A stretch of DNA of 64,000 nucleotides from Nordella sp. HKS 07 (GCF_011046735.1 NZ_CP049258.1:2870001-2934000); one strand, 5' to 3'; counted from the stretch's first letter, positions 44,654 through 53,534 are shown. Numbers and translations are program-made. Notes: generated by a model not told the origin, from the letters alone.

Positions 44654-45484
44654 ATGTCTAGGTTATCGATGCTGAATAAATCCGCGGCGCTTGCTGTATT
44701 GTCGCTTTGCATCTCGACCGCTGGTGCGTTTGGCGACGAAGTGCCGGCCGCCAAAGTGACCGACCCGCATTTCCAGCTGGCCCCAGGTTACCTGAACAAG
44801 GCGGATCTCCCCGACAGCCTGCAGCTTTTGGGATCGCCCCCTTCAGCGGGCAGTGCCGCGCTCGCGCGCGACGAAGAGGCCAGGCAAAAGACGATTCCTC
44901 TGCGCGGAACCGCGCGATCGGATCTGGCGAGGCGTGATGCCGATCTCAATTTCCCGCAGCCGGCGGAGAATTTCTCCTGTGCGATGGGCGTGCAGATCGA
45001 TGAGCAGAAGACACCTTACACCTACAAGCTGATGCAGAGAGTTCTGACAGATGCCGGACTGTCGACATATGGTGTGAAGAATAAATACAACCGGGTCAGG
45101 CCTTTCGTTGTTCACAACGAAGGAACGTGCTGGCCCGATCAAGAGCCGCTTTTGCGAAGCGACGGGTCTTATCCTTCAGGCCATACTGCGGCGGGATGGG
45201 CTTGGGGCCTTGTTCTGGCGGAAATCAATCCGCAGCGTTCAAATGAACTGCTGAGCCCTGGCATTTCGTTCGGGCAAAGTCGCGTGATCTGCAATGCGCA
45301 TTGGCAGAGCGACGTTGATGCAGGACGAATCATGGGGGCCGCCACAGTAGCCAGACTTCATGCCGACCCTGTCTTCCTCGCAGACGTCGAAGCTGCCCGT
45401 GAGGAAGTGAAGAAGGCCAAGGCGGCAGGCGAAACCCCAAAAACTGACTGTTCCGCCGAAGCTGCCGCCCTCTCTGAAAAATAG
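44654..45484 (+). CDS. Class A non-specific acid phosphatase (PAP2 superfamily)
   Basis: This is a periplasmic phosphatase of broad specificity. The 276-residue product has a signal peptide (SAALAVLSLCISTAGAF, cleavage near residue 25) and the full PAP2 signature in order: KNKYNRVRP (KX6RP), SYPSGHTAAGWAW (PSGH) and QSRVICNAHWQSD (SRX5HX3D). Four or more cysteines (SCAMG, GTCWPD, VICNAH, KTDCSAE) suggest disulphides. The start is ATG 44654, with GAGGG eight bases upstream; ATG 44639 is an alternative. It follows the membrane protein gene by 57 bases and precedes the second barrel gene by 55. Confidence 0.9.
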   Translation: MSRLSMLNKSAALAVLSLCISTAGAFGDEVPAAKVTDPHFQLAPGYLNKADLPDSLQLLGSPPSAGSAALARDEEARQKTIPLRGTARSDLARRDADLNFPQPAENFSCAMGVQIDEQKTPYTYKLMQRVLTDAGLSTYGVKNKYNRVRPFVVHNEGTCWPDQEPLLRSDGSYPSGHTAAGWAWGLVLAEINPQRSNELLSPGISFGQSRVICNAHWQSDVDAGRIMGAATVARLHADPVFLADVEAAREEVKKAKAAGETPKTDCSAEAAALSEK

Positions 45485-45539
45485 AGACGTTGGACATACG
45501 CTTTCGCGATATCATTTGTGTTATACAAGAAACGGAAAA

Positions 45540-46340
45540 ATGAATCAGTATCGTTACTTTCTGGCCGCCTGTGCGGTTTTGTTGCCGACATCTGCTTTCG
45601 CCGAAGGCGACAGCCATTACCTCGCCAAGCAACTATCCAATCCGGTGGCGGCGCTCATCAGCGTCCCGTTCCAATTCAACTACGACGAAGGATACGGGCC
45701 GAGCAATGGCCACAGGGCTGTGCTCAACATCCAGCCCGTCGTGCCTTTTTCGTTGAACGACGATTGGACCGTGATCTCCCGCACCATCCTGCCGGTGATC
45801 TCGCAGAAAGACATAGCCGGCCCGTCCGGTGAACAATCCGGCCTTGGCGACATCACTCAAAGCCTGTTCTTCTCGCCCAAGAACCCCGGCCCGTCGGGCA
45901 TCGTCTGGGGCGCGGGTCCGGTGTTTCTCGTTCCGACCGCCACCGACGATCTGCTCGGCGGCGAGAAATGGGGGGCGGGTCCGACCGCCGTGGTCCTGAA
46001 ACAGATGGGCGGCTGGACGGTCGGCGCGCTGGGAAACCACATCTGGTCCTTTGCGGGCGACGACCACCGCTCGGACATCAGTTCGACATACCTGCAGCCT
46101 TTCGTCTCCTACACGACAGCCGACGCATGGACCTTCGGCCTCAACACGGAAAGCACCTATAACTGGGAAACCAGCGAGTGGTCGGTTCCGGTCAATTTCA
46201 CGGTCGGCAAGCTGGTCCAGATCGACAAGCAGCCGGTGAGCTTCACGGTCGGCGTCCGCTATTGGGCCGAGAGCCCCGACGGCGGCCCTGACGGACTGGG
46301 CTTCCGTGGCGGGGCGACGCTTTTGTTCCCGGCGAAATAG
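45540..46340 (+). CDS. Outer-membrane transporter-like beta-barrel protein
   Basis: The 266-residue protein has a signal peptide (FLAACAVLLPTSAFAEGD, cleavage near residue 21) and strand-rich sequence typical of the family annotated as 'transporter' or phenol-pathway MetA-like outer-membrane proteins: LISVPFQFNYDEGYGPSNGH, LNIQPVVPFSLNDDWTVISR, SGLGDITQSLFFSPKNPGPS, WGAGPVFLVPTATDDLLGGE and a final strand GFRGGATLLFP. It may form a small pore, but its substrate is unknown. It is the last gene before intact folC, with which it converges, and has a distinct sequence from the barrel at 37969. Confidence 0.83.
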   Translation: MNQYRYFLAACAVLLPTSAFAEGDSHYLAKQLSNPVAALISVPFQFNYDEGYGPSNGHRAVLNIQPVVPFSLNDDWTVISRTILPVISQKDIAGPSGEQSGLGDITQSLFFSPKNPGPSGIVWGAGPVFLVPTATDDLLGGEKWGAGPTAVVLKQMGGWTVGALGNHIWSFAGDDHRSDISSTYLQPFVSYTTADAWTFGLNTESTYNWETSEWSVPVNFTVGKLVQIDKQPVSFTVGVRYWAESPDGGPDGLGFRGGATLLFPAK

Positions 46341-46370
46341 GCCGGCGGCCAGGTGTCCCTTCGCCGGGCC

Positions 46371-47711
46371 TCAGCGCCGTCCGGCGCCCGATACTTGCGA
46401 CATCGGCTCGCCGGAATGGCCGGCGAGCACGCGGCCGGCGAGATAGAGCGAGCCGAGAATGAGGATCCGCGGCGCCGGGGTGATATGGGCCGCCTGCTTC
46501 AAGGCGTCCTCCAGGCTGTCGGCGGTCTCGGCGCTCAAGCCCTGGCGGCGCGCCGTCTCGGCGAGATCGCGCGCCGGAACCGCATTCTCCTCCTCCGGGA
46601 TGGTGAGCGTCACCACGCGATGCGTGATGCCGGAGAAGGGCGCGATGAAATCATCGGTCGCCTTGGTGTTGAGCATGCCCCAGATGAGCACGAGAGGGCG
46701 CGACACGCGCTCATTGAGCTCGCTGAAGGCGCGCGCCAGAGCGCGTCCGGCTGAAGGGTTGTGTCCGCCATCGAGCCAGAGCTCTGATTCCTTCGGGATC
46801 AGGGACCAGAGCTCGCCAGGCCCGAGCCTTTGCATGCGCGCCGGCCAGGAGGCCGTCTTCAATCCCTGCGCGATATGGCTTTCGCCGATACGCGCATCGT
46901 CAAGGCTGCGCAAGGCAGCGATGGCGGTGCCGGCATTGTCGATCTGATGGCGGCCCGGCAATTGCGGCAGCGGCAGATCGAGAAGCCCGCTCTCGTCCTG
47001 ATAGACAAGCCGGCCATGCTGCTCATAGACCTGCCAGTCCTGATTGGCGATGAGGAGAGGCGCCCCGACTTGCGCGGCGCAGTATTCGATCTCGTCGCGC
47101 GCCTCGTCGGGCTGGGGAGCGATGACCGCTGCCACGTCGCGCTTCAAGATGCCGGCCTTCTCGCGCGCGATCTCGGTCAGGGTGTTGCCGAGAAATTGCT
47201 GATGGTCGTAGTCGATCGTGGTGATGATGCTGATCGCCGGCTTGGCGATCACATTGGTGGCGTCGAGCCTTCCGCCGAGGCCAACTTCCAGCACCAGATA
47301 GTCGGCCGGATGGCGCGCGAAAGCGAGAAAGGCCGCCGCCGTGGTGATCTCGAAGAAGGTGATCGGTTCGCCGCCATTCGCCGCTTCGCATTCCTCGAGC
47401 AGCGTATTGAGCGCTGATTCCGAGATGAGATCGCCGCCGCCCGTCTTGCCGAGCCTTATACGCTCGTGGAATTTGACCAGATGCGGCGAGGTGTAACAAT
47501 GGACGGCAAGCCCCGCCGCTTCCATGGCCGAGCGCAGATAGGTGACGGTCGAGCCTTTGCCGTTGGTGCCGGCGACATGCAGCACCGGCGGCAGCTTCTC
47601 CTGCGGATCGCCGAGCCGCGCCAGGATCCGCCACATGCGCTCGAGGCTGAGATCGATGATCTTCGGGTGAAGCGAGAGCAGCCGCTTCAGGATGGCATCG
47701 CTGACGGCCAT
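46371..47711 (-). CDS. folC: Bifunctional folylpolyglutamate/dihydrofolate synthase
   Basis: It adds glutamate to dihydropteroate and to folates. The 446-residue protein has the P-loop HVAGTNGKGSTVTYLRSAMEAAG near residue 48, FEITTAAAFLAFA, LEVGLGGRLDATN and HQQFLGNT. It starts with ATG 47711, four bases after accD, in the order pyrF-trpF-trpB-trpA-accD-folC. The 3' end is intact here, while a diverged copy of its last 100 or so bases remains at 37817-37945 in the same orientation. Confidence 0.96.
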   Translation of the reverse strand: MAVSDAILKRLLSLHPKIIDLSLERMWRILARLGDPQEKLPPVLHVAGTNGKGSTVTYLRSAMEAAGLAVHCYTSPHLVKFHERIRLGKTGGGDLISESALNTLLEECEAANGGEPITFFEITTAAAFLAFARHPADYLVLEVGLGGRLDATNVIAKPAISIITTIDYDHQQFLGNTLTEIAREKAGILKRDVAAVIAPQPDEARDEIEYCAAQVGAPLLIANQDWQVYEQHGRLVYQDESGLLDLPLPQLPGRHQIDNAGTAIAALRSLDDARIGESHIAQGLKTASWPARMQRLGPGELWSLIPKESELWLDGGHNPSAGRALARAFSELNERVSRPLVLIWGMLNTKATDDFIAPFSGITHRVVTLTIPEEENAVPARDLAETARRQGLSAETADSLEDALKQAAHITPAPRILILGSLYLAGRVLAGHSGEPMSQVSGAGRR

Positions 47712-47715
47712 GGGA

Positions 47716-48621
47716 TCAGCTGTCGGCCGGAACCAGCGCCGTCTCTTCGCTGCTGTTCTTGAGAATGGGCGGCGCCTTGGCGAGCAGGCGCACCACGCGG
47801 CTCACCGTCTCGCGCATCTGATGGCGATGGATCACCATGTCCACCATGCCGTGTTCCTCCAGATATTCGGCGCGCTGGAAGCCTTCCGGCAGCTTCTCGC
47901 GGATCGTCTGCTCGATCACTCGGGGACCCGCGAAGCCGATCAGCGCGCCCGGCTCGGCGATATGCACATCGCCCAGCATCGCATAGGAGGCGGTGACGCC
48001 GCCGGTCGTCGGATTGGTCAGCACCACCACATAGGGCAGCTTGGACTCGCGCAATTCGCGCACCGCGATGGTCGTGCGCGGCAACTGCATGAGCGAGAGG
48101 ATGCCCTCCTGCATGCGCGCACCGCCGGAAGAGGCGAAGAGCACATAGGGCACTTTGCGATCGACCGCGGCGCGCATCGAGGTGATGAGGCCTTCGCCGG
48201 CCGTCATGCCGAGCGAGCCGCCCATGAAGGAGAAATCCTGGACGGTGATGACGAGGGAAAGCCCGTCGAGCGTGCCGACGCCGGCGAGGATCGCGTCCTC
48301 CGCCCCGGTCTTCTGCTTGGCTTCCTTGAGGCGGTCGGTATAGCGCCGTTCGTCGCGGAATTTGAGCGGATCGATCGCCGCCTGCGGCAGCGCGATCGTC
48401 TCATAGGTGCCACCGTCGAACATCGATTTGAGGCGCACATCGGGTGCCATGCGCATGTGATAGCCCGAGCCCGGAATGACGAACTGGTTGTGCTCGAGGT
48501 CGCGGTAGAACACCATCTGCCCGGTTTCCGGGCATTTGACCCACATATTCTCCGGCGTCTCGCGCTTCGAGCCGAGCAGGCCGCGGATCTTGGGACGGAC
48601 GAAGTTCTTGATCCAGTTCAT
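47716..48621 (-). CDS. accD: Acetyl-CoA carboxylase carboxyltransferase subunit beta
   Basis: This is the beta subunit of the carboxyltransferase that makes malonyl-CoA with AccA. The 301-residue protein has [20 protein letters not shown] in place of the zinc ribbon: only the first of the four cysteines seen in E. coli AccD is kept. The crotonase-like core is normal ([66 protein letters not shown]). Loss of the ribbon cysteines is, to my knowledge, usual in Hyphomicrobiales. A 277-base gap with two inverted family C repeats separates it from trpA. Confidence 0.96.
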   Translation of the reverse strand: MNWIKNFVRPKIRGLLGSKRETPENMWVKCPETGQMVFYRDLEHNQFVIPGSGYHMRMAPDVRLKSMFDGGTYETIALPQAAIDPLKFRDERRYTDRLKEAKQKTGAEDAILAGVGTLDGLSLVITVQDFSFMGGSLGMTAGEGLITSMRAAVDRKVPYVLFASSGGARMQEGILSLMQLPRTTIAVRELRESKLPYVVVLTNPTTGGVTASYAMLGDVHIAEPGALIGFAGPRVIEQTIREKLPEGFQRAEYLEEHGMVDMVIHRHQMRETVSRVVRLLAKAPPILKNSSEETALVPADS

Positions 48622-48710
48622 CGGTGGGTACTCGCTGCTACGCCCTCGCCCCGCGGGGCAGGGCGATCACACATCAATTTTTCCAGATTGGCGAGCCTTG
48701 TCCAATTTTC

Positions 48711-48765
48711 CCCCTCTCCCGCTTGCGGGAGAGGGTGCCCGACAGGGCGGGTGAGGGTGTTGGCT
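48711..48765. repeat. Family C repeat (plus-like orientation)
   Basis: Core CTCTCCCGC-TT-GCGGGAGAG followed by GGTGCCCGACAGGGCGGGTGAGGGTG. Copies of the core are found at 48809, 52386, 52524, 54528 and 57711, all intergenic. Confidence 0.75.
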
Positions 48766-48808
48766 CCAATGTCGAATTCTCTGTCAGGCTCTGCGTCGCG
48801 TCGCAGAG

Positions 48809-48870
48809 ACACCCTCATCCGGCGCTTCGCGCCACCTTCTCCCGCAAGCGGGAGAAGGGGAATGAGGGGG
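48809..48870. repeat. Family C repeat (inverted orientation)
   Basis: CACCCTCATCC followed by a small hairpin (GGCGCTTCGCGCC) and the core CTTCTCCCGC-AA-GCGGGAGAAG, then GGGAATGAGGG. It is the mirror arrangement of the copy at 48711. Confidence 0.75.
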
Positions 48871-48898
48871 GACGCATCGCGATTGTCGAGCCGTGTAA

Positions 48899-49717
48899 TC
48901 ATGACCGCACGCCTTGGGCGATCTCGCTCACCAGCCGGTGCACGGCGGGCGCGGTATCGGCTGTCGCCTGGCCCGAGGGACCAAGGCTCGCTTTCACGGC
49001 ATTGACGAGGGCCGAGCCCACCACGACGCCGTCGGCGCTCCTGGCGATGCTGCGCGCCTGTTCCGCCGTCCGGACACCGAAGCCGACGGCGATCGGCAGC
49101 TTGGTGTGGCCCTTGAGACGGGTGACATTCCGCTCGACGCTCTTGAGGTCGGGCGCCTTGGTGCCGGTGATGCCGAGCACCGAGACATAATAGACGAAGC
49201 CCGACGTGTTCCTGAGCACCGTGGGCGCCCGCTTGTCGTCGGTCGTCGGCGTGGCGAGGCGGATGAAATTGAGCCCGGCCTTGATCGCCGGCAGGCACAG
49301 TTCCTCGTCCTCCTCAGGCGGAAGGTCGACGATGATGAGCCCGTCGACGCCCGCCGCTTTCGCCTCCTTGAGGAAGCGCTCGACGCCATAGATGTAGATC
49401 GGATTGTAATAGCCCATGAGGACGACAGGCGTCGCGTCGTCGTCCTTGCGGAAGTCGCGCACCAGAGCGAGCGTCTTGACCAGCGTCTGGCCGGATTTGA
49501 GGGCACGCAGGCCCGCTTCCTGGATCGCCGGGCCGTCCGCCATCGGATCGGTGAAGGGCATGCCGAATTCGATGATGTCGGCGCCGGCCTTGGGCAGGCC
49601 CTTGATGATCGCGAGCGAGGTCGCGTAATCGGGATCGCCCGCCGTCAGAAAGGTGACAAGCGCGGCTCGGCCTTCCTTCTTGAGGTCGGCGAAACGTTGG
49701 TCGATGCGCGTCGTCAC
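48899..49717 (-). CDS. trpA: Tryptophan synthase alpha chain
   Basis: It cleaves indole-3-glycerol phosphate to indole and glyceraldehyde 3-phosphate, the indole then passing to TrpB. The 272-residue protein has the catalytic Glu in [18 protein letters not shown], Asp in [13 protein letters not shown], and [11 protein letters not shown] near the phosphate site. Its start overlaps the trpB stop (ATGA). Confidence 0.96.
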   Translation of the reverse strand: MTTRIDQRFADLKKEGRAALVTFLTAGDPDYATSLAIIKGLPKAGADIIEFGMPFTDPMADGPAIQEAGLRALKSGQTLVKTLALVRDFRKDDDATPVVLMGYYNPIYIYGVERFLKEAKAAGVDGLIIVDLPPEEDEELCLPAIKAGLNFIRLATPTTDDKRAPTVLRNTSGFVYYVSVLGITGTKAPDLKSVERNVTRLKGHTKLPIAVGFGVRTAEQARSIARSADGVVVGSALVNAVKASLGPSGQATADTAPAVHRLVSEIAQGVRS

Positions 49718-50931
49718 AATTTCACCCCGAGATGATCGGCGACTGTGAAGATGTCCTTGTCGCCGCGCCCTGACATGCAGATGACCATCAGATGGTCCTT
49801 GGGCTTGCTCGGCGCAAGCTTCATCGCATGAGCCAACGCATGCGAGGGCTCGAGCGCCGGAATGATGCCTTCGAGCCTGCAGCAGAGCTGGAACGCCTCG
49901 AGCGCCTCCTGGTCGGTCGCCGAGACATAGCTGACGCGCTTGGTGTCGTTGAGCCAGGCATGCTCGGGCCCGATGCCTGGATAATCGAGGCCGGCCGAGA
50001 TCGAATGCGCCTCGGTGATCTGCCCGTCATCGTCCATGAGGATATAGGTGCGGTTGCCATGCAGCACGCCGGGCCGGCCGCCGGTGATCGAGGCGGCATG
50101 CTTGCCGCTGTGAACGCCGCTGCCCGCCGCTTCGACGCCGTAGATCTCGACGCTTGTATCGTCGAGGAAGGGATGGAACAGGCCCATGGCATTGGAGCCG
50201 CCGCCGATCGCGGCGATGAGCGAATCGGGCAGGCGGCCTTCGTGCCGCAGCATCTGCTTCTTCGTCTCATTGCCGATGACGCATTGGAAGTCGCGCACCA
50301 TTTCGGGATAGGGATGCGGGCCCGCCACCGTGCCGATGCAGTAGAAGGTGTCCTCGACATTGGCGACCCAGTCGCGGAGCGCCTCGTTGAGCGCGTCCTT
50401 CAGCGTGCGCGAGCCCGAAAGGGCCGGCACCACTTCGGCGCCGAGAAGCTTCATGCGGAACACATTGGGCATCTGCCGCTCGATATCGACCTCGCCCATA
50501 TAGACGATGCATTTGAGCCCGAAGCGGGCGCAGGCGGTCGCGGTGGCGACGCCATGCTGGCCGGCGCCGGTCTCCGCGATGATGCGGGTCTTGCCCATGC
50601 GGCGCGCCAGCAGGATCTGGCCCATCACATTGTTGATCTTATGCGCGCCGGTGTGGTTGAGCTCCTCGCGCTTGAAATAGATCTTGGCGCCGCCCAGATG
50701 CTCGGTCAGCCTTTCGGCGAAATAGAGCGGGCTCGGCCGGCCGACATAATGCTCGAGGAACCCATCGAGCTCGGCCTGGAAGGCGGGATCGGCCTTGGCC
50801 TCCTCATAGGCCTTCTCGAGGTCGAGAATGAGCGGCATGAGGGTCTCGGCGACAAAACGGCCGCCATAGATGCCGAACAGCCCCTTTTCATCGGGACCGG
50901 TGCGGTAGGAATTGGGCGCGATCTGGTTCAT
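49714..50931 (-). CDS. trpB: Tryptophan synthase beta chain
   Basis: It joins indole with serine using pyridoxal phosphate. The 405-residue protein has the PLP lysine in [35 protein letters not shown] and the phosphate loop [11 protein letters not shown]. It is followed by trpA with a four-base overlap and preceded by trpF across a 64-base gap that contains a diverged family B repeat (50949-50990). Confidence 0.97.
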   Translation of the reverse strand: MNQIAPNSYRTGPDEKGLFGIYGGRFVAETLMPLILDLEKAYEEAKADPAFQAELDGFLEHYVGRPSPLYFAERLTEHLGGAKIYFKREELNHTGAHKINNVMGQILLARRMGKTRIIAETGAGQHGVATATACARFGLKCIVYMGEVDIERQMPNVFRMKLLGAEVVPALSGSRTLKDALNEALRDWVANVEDTFYCIGTVAGPHPYPEMVRDFQCVIGNETKKQMLRHEGRLPDSLIAAIGGGSNAMGLFHPFLDDTSVEIYGVEAAGSGVHSGKHAASITGGRPGVLHGNRTYILMDDDGQITEAHSISAGLDYPGIGPEHAWLNDTKRVSYVSATDQEALEAFQLCCRLEGIIPALEPSHALAHAMKLAPSKPKDHLMVICMSGRGDKDIFTVADHLGVKL

Positions 50932-50948
50932 GGCGGCTTTCTATAGCA

Positions 50949-50990
50949 TCAGGCCGAAAAACAGGAACCGCTTTTCGGACAATCTGAGGG
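50949..50990. repeat. Family B repeat, diverged copy
   Basis: GCATCAGGCCGAAAAACAGGAACCGCTTTTCGGACAATCTGAG: the CCGAAAA and TTTTCGG arms are conserved, the outer ends less so. It lies between trpF and trpB, inside the operon. Confidence 0.6.
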
Positions 50991-50995
50991 GCTAA

Positions 50996-51646
50996 TCAAG
51001 GCGCCGCCTTGGCCGCCGCGACGAATTCCCGAATGAGATTTATGTCTTTGATTCCAGGTGATTTTTCGACGCCTGACGAAACGTCGACAATGCCGGCACC
51101 GGTCGCCTCGATGGCTCTCGCGACATTGTCGGGATCGAGCCCCCCGGAGAGGATGAATGAGGAGGGCGCCCCTCCCGAACCGACGAGCGTCCAGTCGAAG
51201 GCGATGCCGTTGCCGCCGGGGAGGGCGCCCGCGAGTGTCTCCGGCGCCTTTGCGTCAAAGAGGATGAGGGCGGCCACCGATTCATAGGCCTTGGCCCGGA
51301 CGACGTCTGCGTCCGTCCTGACTTTGATCGCCTTGATTACCGGTTTGCCGCTCAGGCGGCTGATCTCGGCGATGCGCGCGGGCGTCTCGGCACCGTGCGC
51401 CTGGAAGAAATCGGGCGCCACTTCGCCGGTTATCTCGTCGATGAGCGTGTCGTCGGCATCGACAATGAGCGCCACGATCTTCGCTTTGCCGCGCGCGATC
51501 CGGGCCAAAGCCTTTGCCGTGGCGACCGAGACATTGCGTGGGCTCTTTGGATAGAAAACGAAGCCGATCAGATCAGCGCCAGAGGCGAGCGCGGCCTCGA
51601 CCGTCTCGGGCGTCGACAGGCCGCAGATCTTGACGTTAGTGGGCAT
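50996..51646 (-). CDS. trpF: Phosphoribosylanthranilate isomerase
   Basis: It isomerises phosphoribosylanthranilate in tryptophan synthesis. The 216-residue TIM barrel begins VKICGLSTPETVEAALASGADLIGFVFYPKSPR, which includes the catalytic cysteine and the family signature, and ends with FILSGGLDPDNVARAIEATG and VDVSSGVEKSPGIKD. It overlaps the end of pyrF by 11 bases. Confidence 0.96.
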   Translation of the reverse strand: MPTNVKICGLSTPETVEAALASGADLIGFVFYPKSPRNVSVATAKALARIARGKAKIVALIVDADDTLIDEITGEVAPDFFQAHGAETPARIAEISRLSGKPVIKAIKVRTDADVVRAKAYESVAALILFDAKAPETLAGALPGGNGIAFDWTLVGSGGAPSSFILSGGLDPDNVARAIEATGAGIVDVSSGVEKSPGIKDINLIREFVAAAKAAP

Positions 51647-52346
51647 GACTCGCCTCGAGGCTGCGGGCGATGTCGCGTGCCGCTGCCGCAGGATCGCTGG
51701 CCCCCGTGATCGGCCGGCCGATCACCAATATATCGGCCCCTTCATCGAGCGCTGCGCGTGGCGTCGCGACGCGCTTCTGGTCCTGGACCGCAGCATCGGC
51801 CGGGCGGATGCCGGGCACCACGGTGATGAAATCGGGCGCCGTCGCCGTCTTGACGGCGCGCACATCGGGGGCGCTGCATACGACGCCATCGAGCCCGCAT
51901 TGGCGCGCCAGCACAGCCAGGGCCGCAGCATGCTCGCGCCCGGTAAGCTCGCGGGCGAAGCCCGCCTGATGGATATCGGCATCGGCAAGGCTGGTCAGGA
52001 TGGTGACGCCGATCAACAAAGCGCGGCCGTCGACGGCGTCGGCGGCGGCACGCATCATGTCGGCGCCGCCCGTCGCATGGATATTGACGATCGCCGGCTT
52101 GGGATCGAGGCGCATCAGCGAGCGCAAGCCCGAGGCGACAGTGTTGGGAATGTCGTGCAGCTTGAGATCGAGGAAGATCGGCAGACCTTCCTTCGCCACC
52201 GTCTCATAGCCCTTCGGGCCATGGGCGTAGAAGAACTCCATGCCGAGCTTGGCATAGCCGGCATGCGGCTTGACGAGGCGGGCGAGCTCCTGGGCGCGCG
52301 CCACGTCCGGCGTGTCGAGGGCGACGCAGATGGGGTTCTTGATCAT
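51636..52346 (-). CDS. pyrF: Orotidine 5'-phosphate decarboxylase
   Basis: It makes UMP from OMP, the last step of pyrimidine synthesis. The 236-residue protein has the catalytic DLKLHDIPNT array (about residue 60), preceded by LGMEFFYAHGP, and VVPGIRPADAA near the phosphate site. It is the first gene of the minus-strand pyrF-trpF-trpB-trpA-accD-folC block. Upstream is a gap with two family C repeats. Confidence 0.96.
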   Translation of the reverse strand: MIKNPICVALDTPDVARAQELARLVKPHAGYAKLGMEFFYAHGPKGYETVAKEGLPIFLDLKLHDIPNTVASGLRSLMRLDPKPAIVNIHATGGADMMRAAADAVDGRALLIGVTILTSLADADIHQAGFARELTGREHAAALAVLARQCGLDGVVCSAPDVRAVKTATAPDFITVVPGIRPADAAVQDQKRVATPRAALDEGADILVIGRPITGASDPAAAARDIARSLEASHAH

Positions 52347-52385
52347 GGCGAAGGCCCCTTACCGCGAAATGGGACAGGGTGCAAA

Positions 52386-52456
52386 TCACCCTCGCCCCGC
52401 GGGAGCGGGGAGAGGGAGGGACCCATTGCGCAGCAATGGGAGGGTGAGGGGCAACC
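52386..52456. repeat. Family C repeat
   Basis: Two hairpins in a row (CCCCGC-GGGAG-CGGGG and CCCATTGC-GCAGCAATGGG) flanked by CCCTCGCC and GGTGAGGG. Confidence 0.65.
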
Positions 52457-52523
52457 GGTCTCTTTGGGCGACGATGGCGAACAAGCACGAACGCTACAGC
52501 GACGAAGAAGAGGTAACAGGGAT

Positions 52524-52600
52524 GCCCCTCACCTTCCCAACGCTGGCGCGTTGGGCCCCTTCCTCTCCCCGCTCCGCGGGCGAGAGGATTTTACGCAGCC
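52524..52600. repeat. Family C repeat, opposite orientation
   Basis: CCCCTCACCTTCCCAACGCTGGCGCGTTGGG followed by CCTCTCCCCGCTCCGCGGGCGAGAGG; mirror arrangement of the copy at 52386. Confidence 0.65.
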
Positions 52601-52653
52601 TTTGCGCTAAAAGAGCTTATGCTCCGCGCGATGAGCGCTGCTGGGGGCGTCCG

Positions 52654-53343
52654 CTACTCCGCCGCCTGGCGCAGGCGCAGCAGATTTATCTCGACGGAAT
52701 GGAGATGCCGGTCCATGGCGGACGCGGCGGCATCGAGATCACGCTCGCCAATGGCGTCGACCAGGGCGTCGTGCTCGGCGAAACTGTGATGGTCGGCGGG
52801 CGGCCTCAGGCTGTTGCTGCGCAGCCGGCCCCAGACGACGGTGCGGCGGACCGCGTTCAGCGTGTCGAACAGGGCGACGAGAACGCTGTTATGCGTTGCT
52901 TCGGCGAGCAGCCGGTGCAGGCGGTTATCGCAATTCTCATATTGCCGCCATGTCGCGGCGAGGCGCGACGCCGTCAGGCACTGGCGCATCTCGGCGATGT
53001 CGGCGGACGTCGCATGAAGCGCCGCCTCGCGGGCGAGGATGGGCTCGAAAGCGCGCCGCGCCTGCATGACCTCGCGCGGATTGCTGCCGGCGGCGATGTC
53101 GGCGACGCTCTTGAATTCATCAACAGGGCGCGATCCGATGAAGGTGCCCTTACCGACATGGCGCCAGAGTTCCCCATTGCCCTCGAGCACGGCCAACGCC
53201 TTGCGCAACTCGCCGCGCGAGACACCCAGGAGGTCGCACAATTCGCGCTCCGGCGGCAGTTGCGCATTCGCCGGCAGATCGAGCTGGGCGAGATAGGCCC
53301 GAAGTTGTGTCAGCGCGCCGCCAACCTCATCGCTCATGTTCAA
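52654..53343 (-). CDS. GntR-family (FadR/FCD subtype) transcription regulator
   Basis: The 229-residue protein has a winged helix (LPPERELCDLLGVSRGELRKALAVLEGNGELWRHVGKGTFIG) and a C-terminal all-helical FCD ligand domain (MQARRAFEPILAREAALHAT, ENCDNRLHRLLAEATHN, EHDALVDAIGERD, AMDRHLHSVEINLLRLRQ) with Asp/His positions that usually hold a metal and an acid ligand. It is divergent from the ABC transporter operon with a 191-base gap, in which a perfect palindrome lies at 53436-53454. The most likely role is local control of that operon by its substrate. Confidence 0.9.
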   Translation of the reverse strand: MNMSDEVGGALTQLRAYLAQLDLPANAQLPPERELCDLLGVSRGELRKALAVLEGNGELWRHVGKGTFIGSRPVDEFKSVADIAAGSNPREVMQARRAFEPILAREAALHATSADIAEMRQCLTASRLAATWRQYENCDNRLHRLLAEATHNSVLVALFDTLNAVRRTVVWGRLRSNSLRPPADHHSFAEHDALVDAIGERDLDAAASAMDRHLHSVEINLLRLRQAAE

Positions 53344-53435
53344 GGTGTCCCAAGCCCGTGGATATATTTGCCGGCAAGCGCATAGAGCCTCAACCTATGG
53401 ACATCAATATCTATACCAATTTACATATCTTGCCA

Positions 53436-53454
53436 AACCAATCAAGAATTGGTT
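53436..53454. promoter_or_regulatory. Palindrome between the GntR regulator and ABC operon, likely operator
   Basis: AACCAAT-CAAGA-ATTGGTT is a perfect 7-bp inverted repeat with a five-base spacer, 93 bases upstream of the regulator start and 81 bases before the binding-protein start. FadR-type regulators favour palindromes of the TTGGT/ACCAA kind, which fits. Confidence 0.6.
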
Positions 53455-53534
53455 AGATGGTGAGGGGGGCCCAGACGCTGAAAGCGCAAGGAGGCTCCTT
53501 GAGATTGCTTGAGGAAGCACACGGGAGGACGTCA

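Larger units (their letters stand above)
48622..48898. other. accD-trpA gap filled by family C repeats
   Basis: No gene is seen. Two CTCTCCC-type repeats occur in opposite orientation: 48711-48765 (CCCTCTCCCGCTTGCGGGAGAGGGTGCCCGACAGGGCGGGTGAGGGTG, shortened here) and 48809-48870 (CACCCTCATCCGGCGCTTCGCGCC then CTTCTCCCGCAAGCGGGAGAAGGGG). Each forms its own hairpin, and the pair can also fold together. accD is probably still transcribed from trp promoters upstream unless these act as terminators. Confidence 0.6.
52347..52653. other. Gap between pyrF and the GntR gene, two inverted repeats
   Basis: 52386-52456 (CCTCGCCCCGCGGGAGCGGGGAGAGG, then CCCATTGCGCAGCAATGGG and GGTGAGGGG) and 52524-52600 (CCCCTCACC, then CCAACGCTGGCGCGTTGG and CCTCTCCCCGCTCCGCGGGCGAGAGG) are family C elements in opposite orientation, about 70 bases apart. 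No gene was supported. The pyrF promoter should be near its start but no clear hexamers were seen. Confidence 0.55.
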
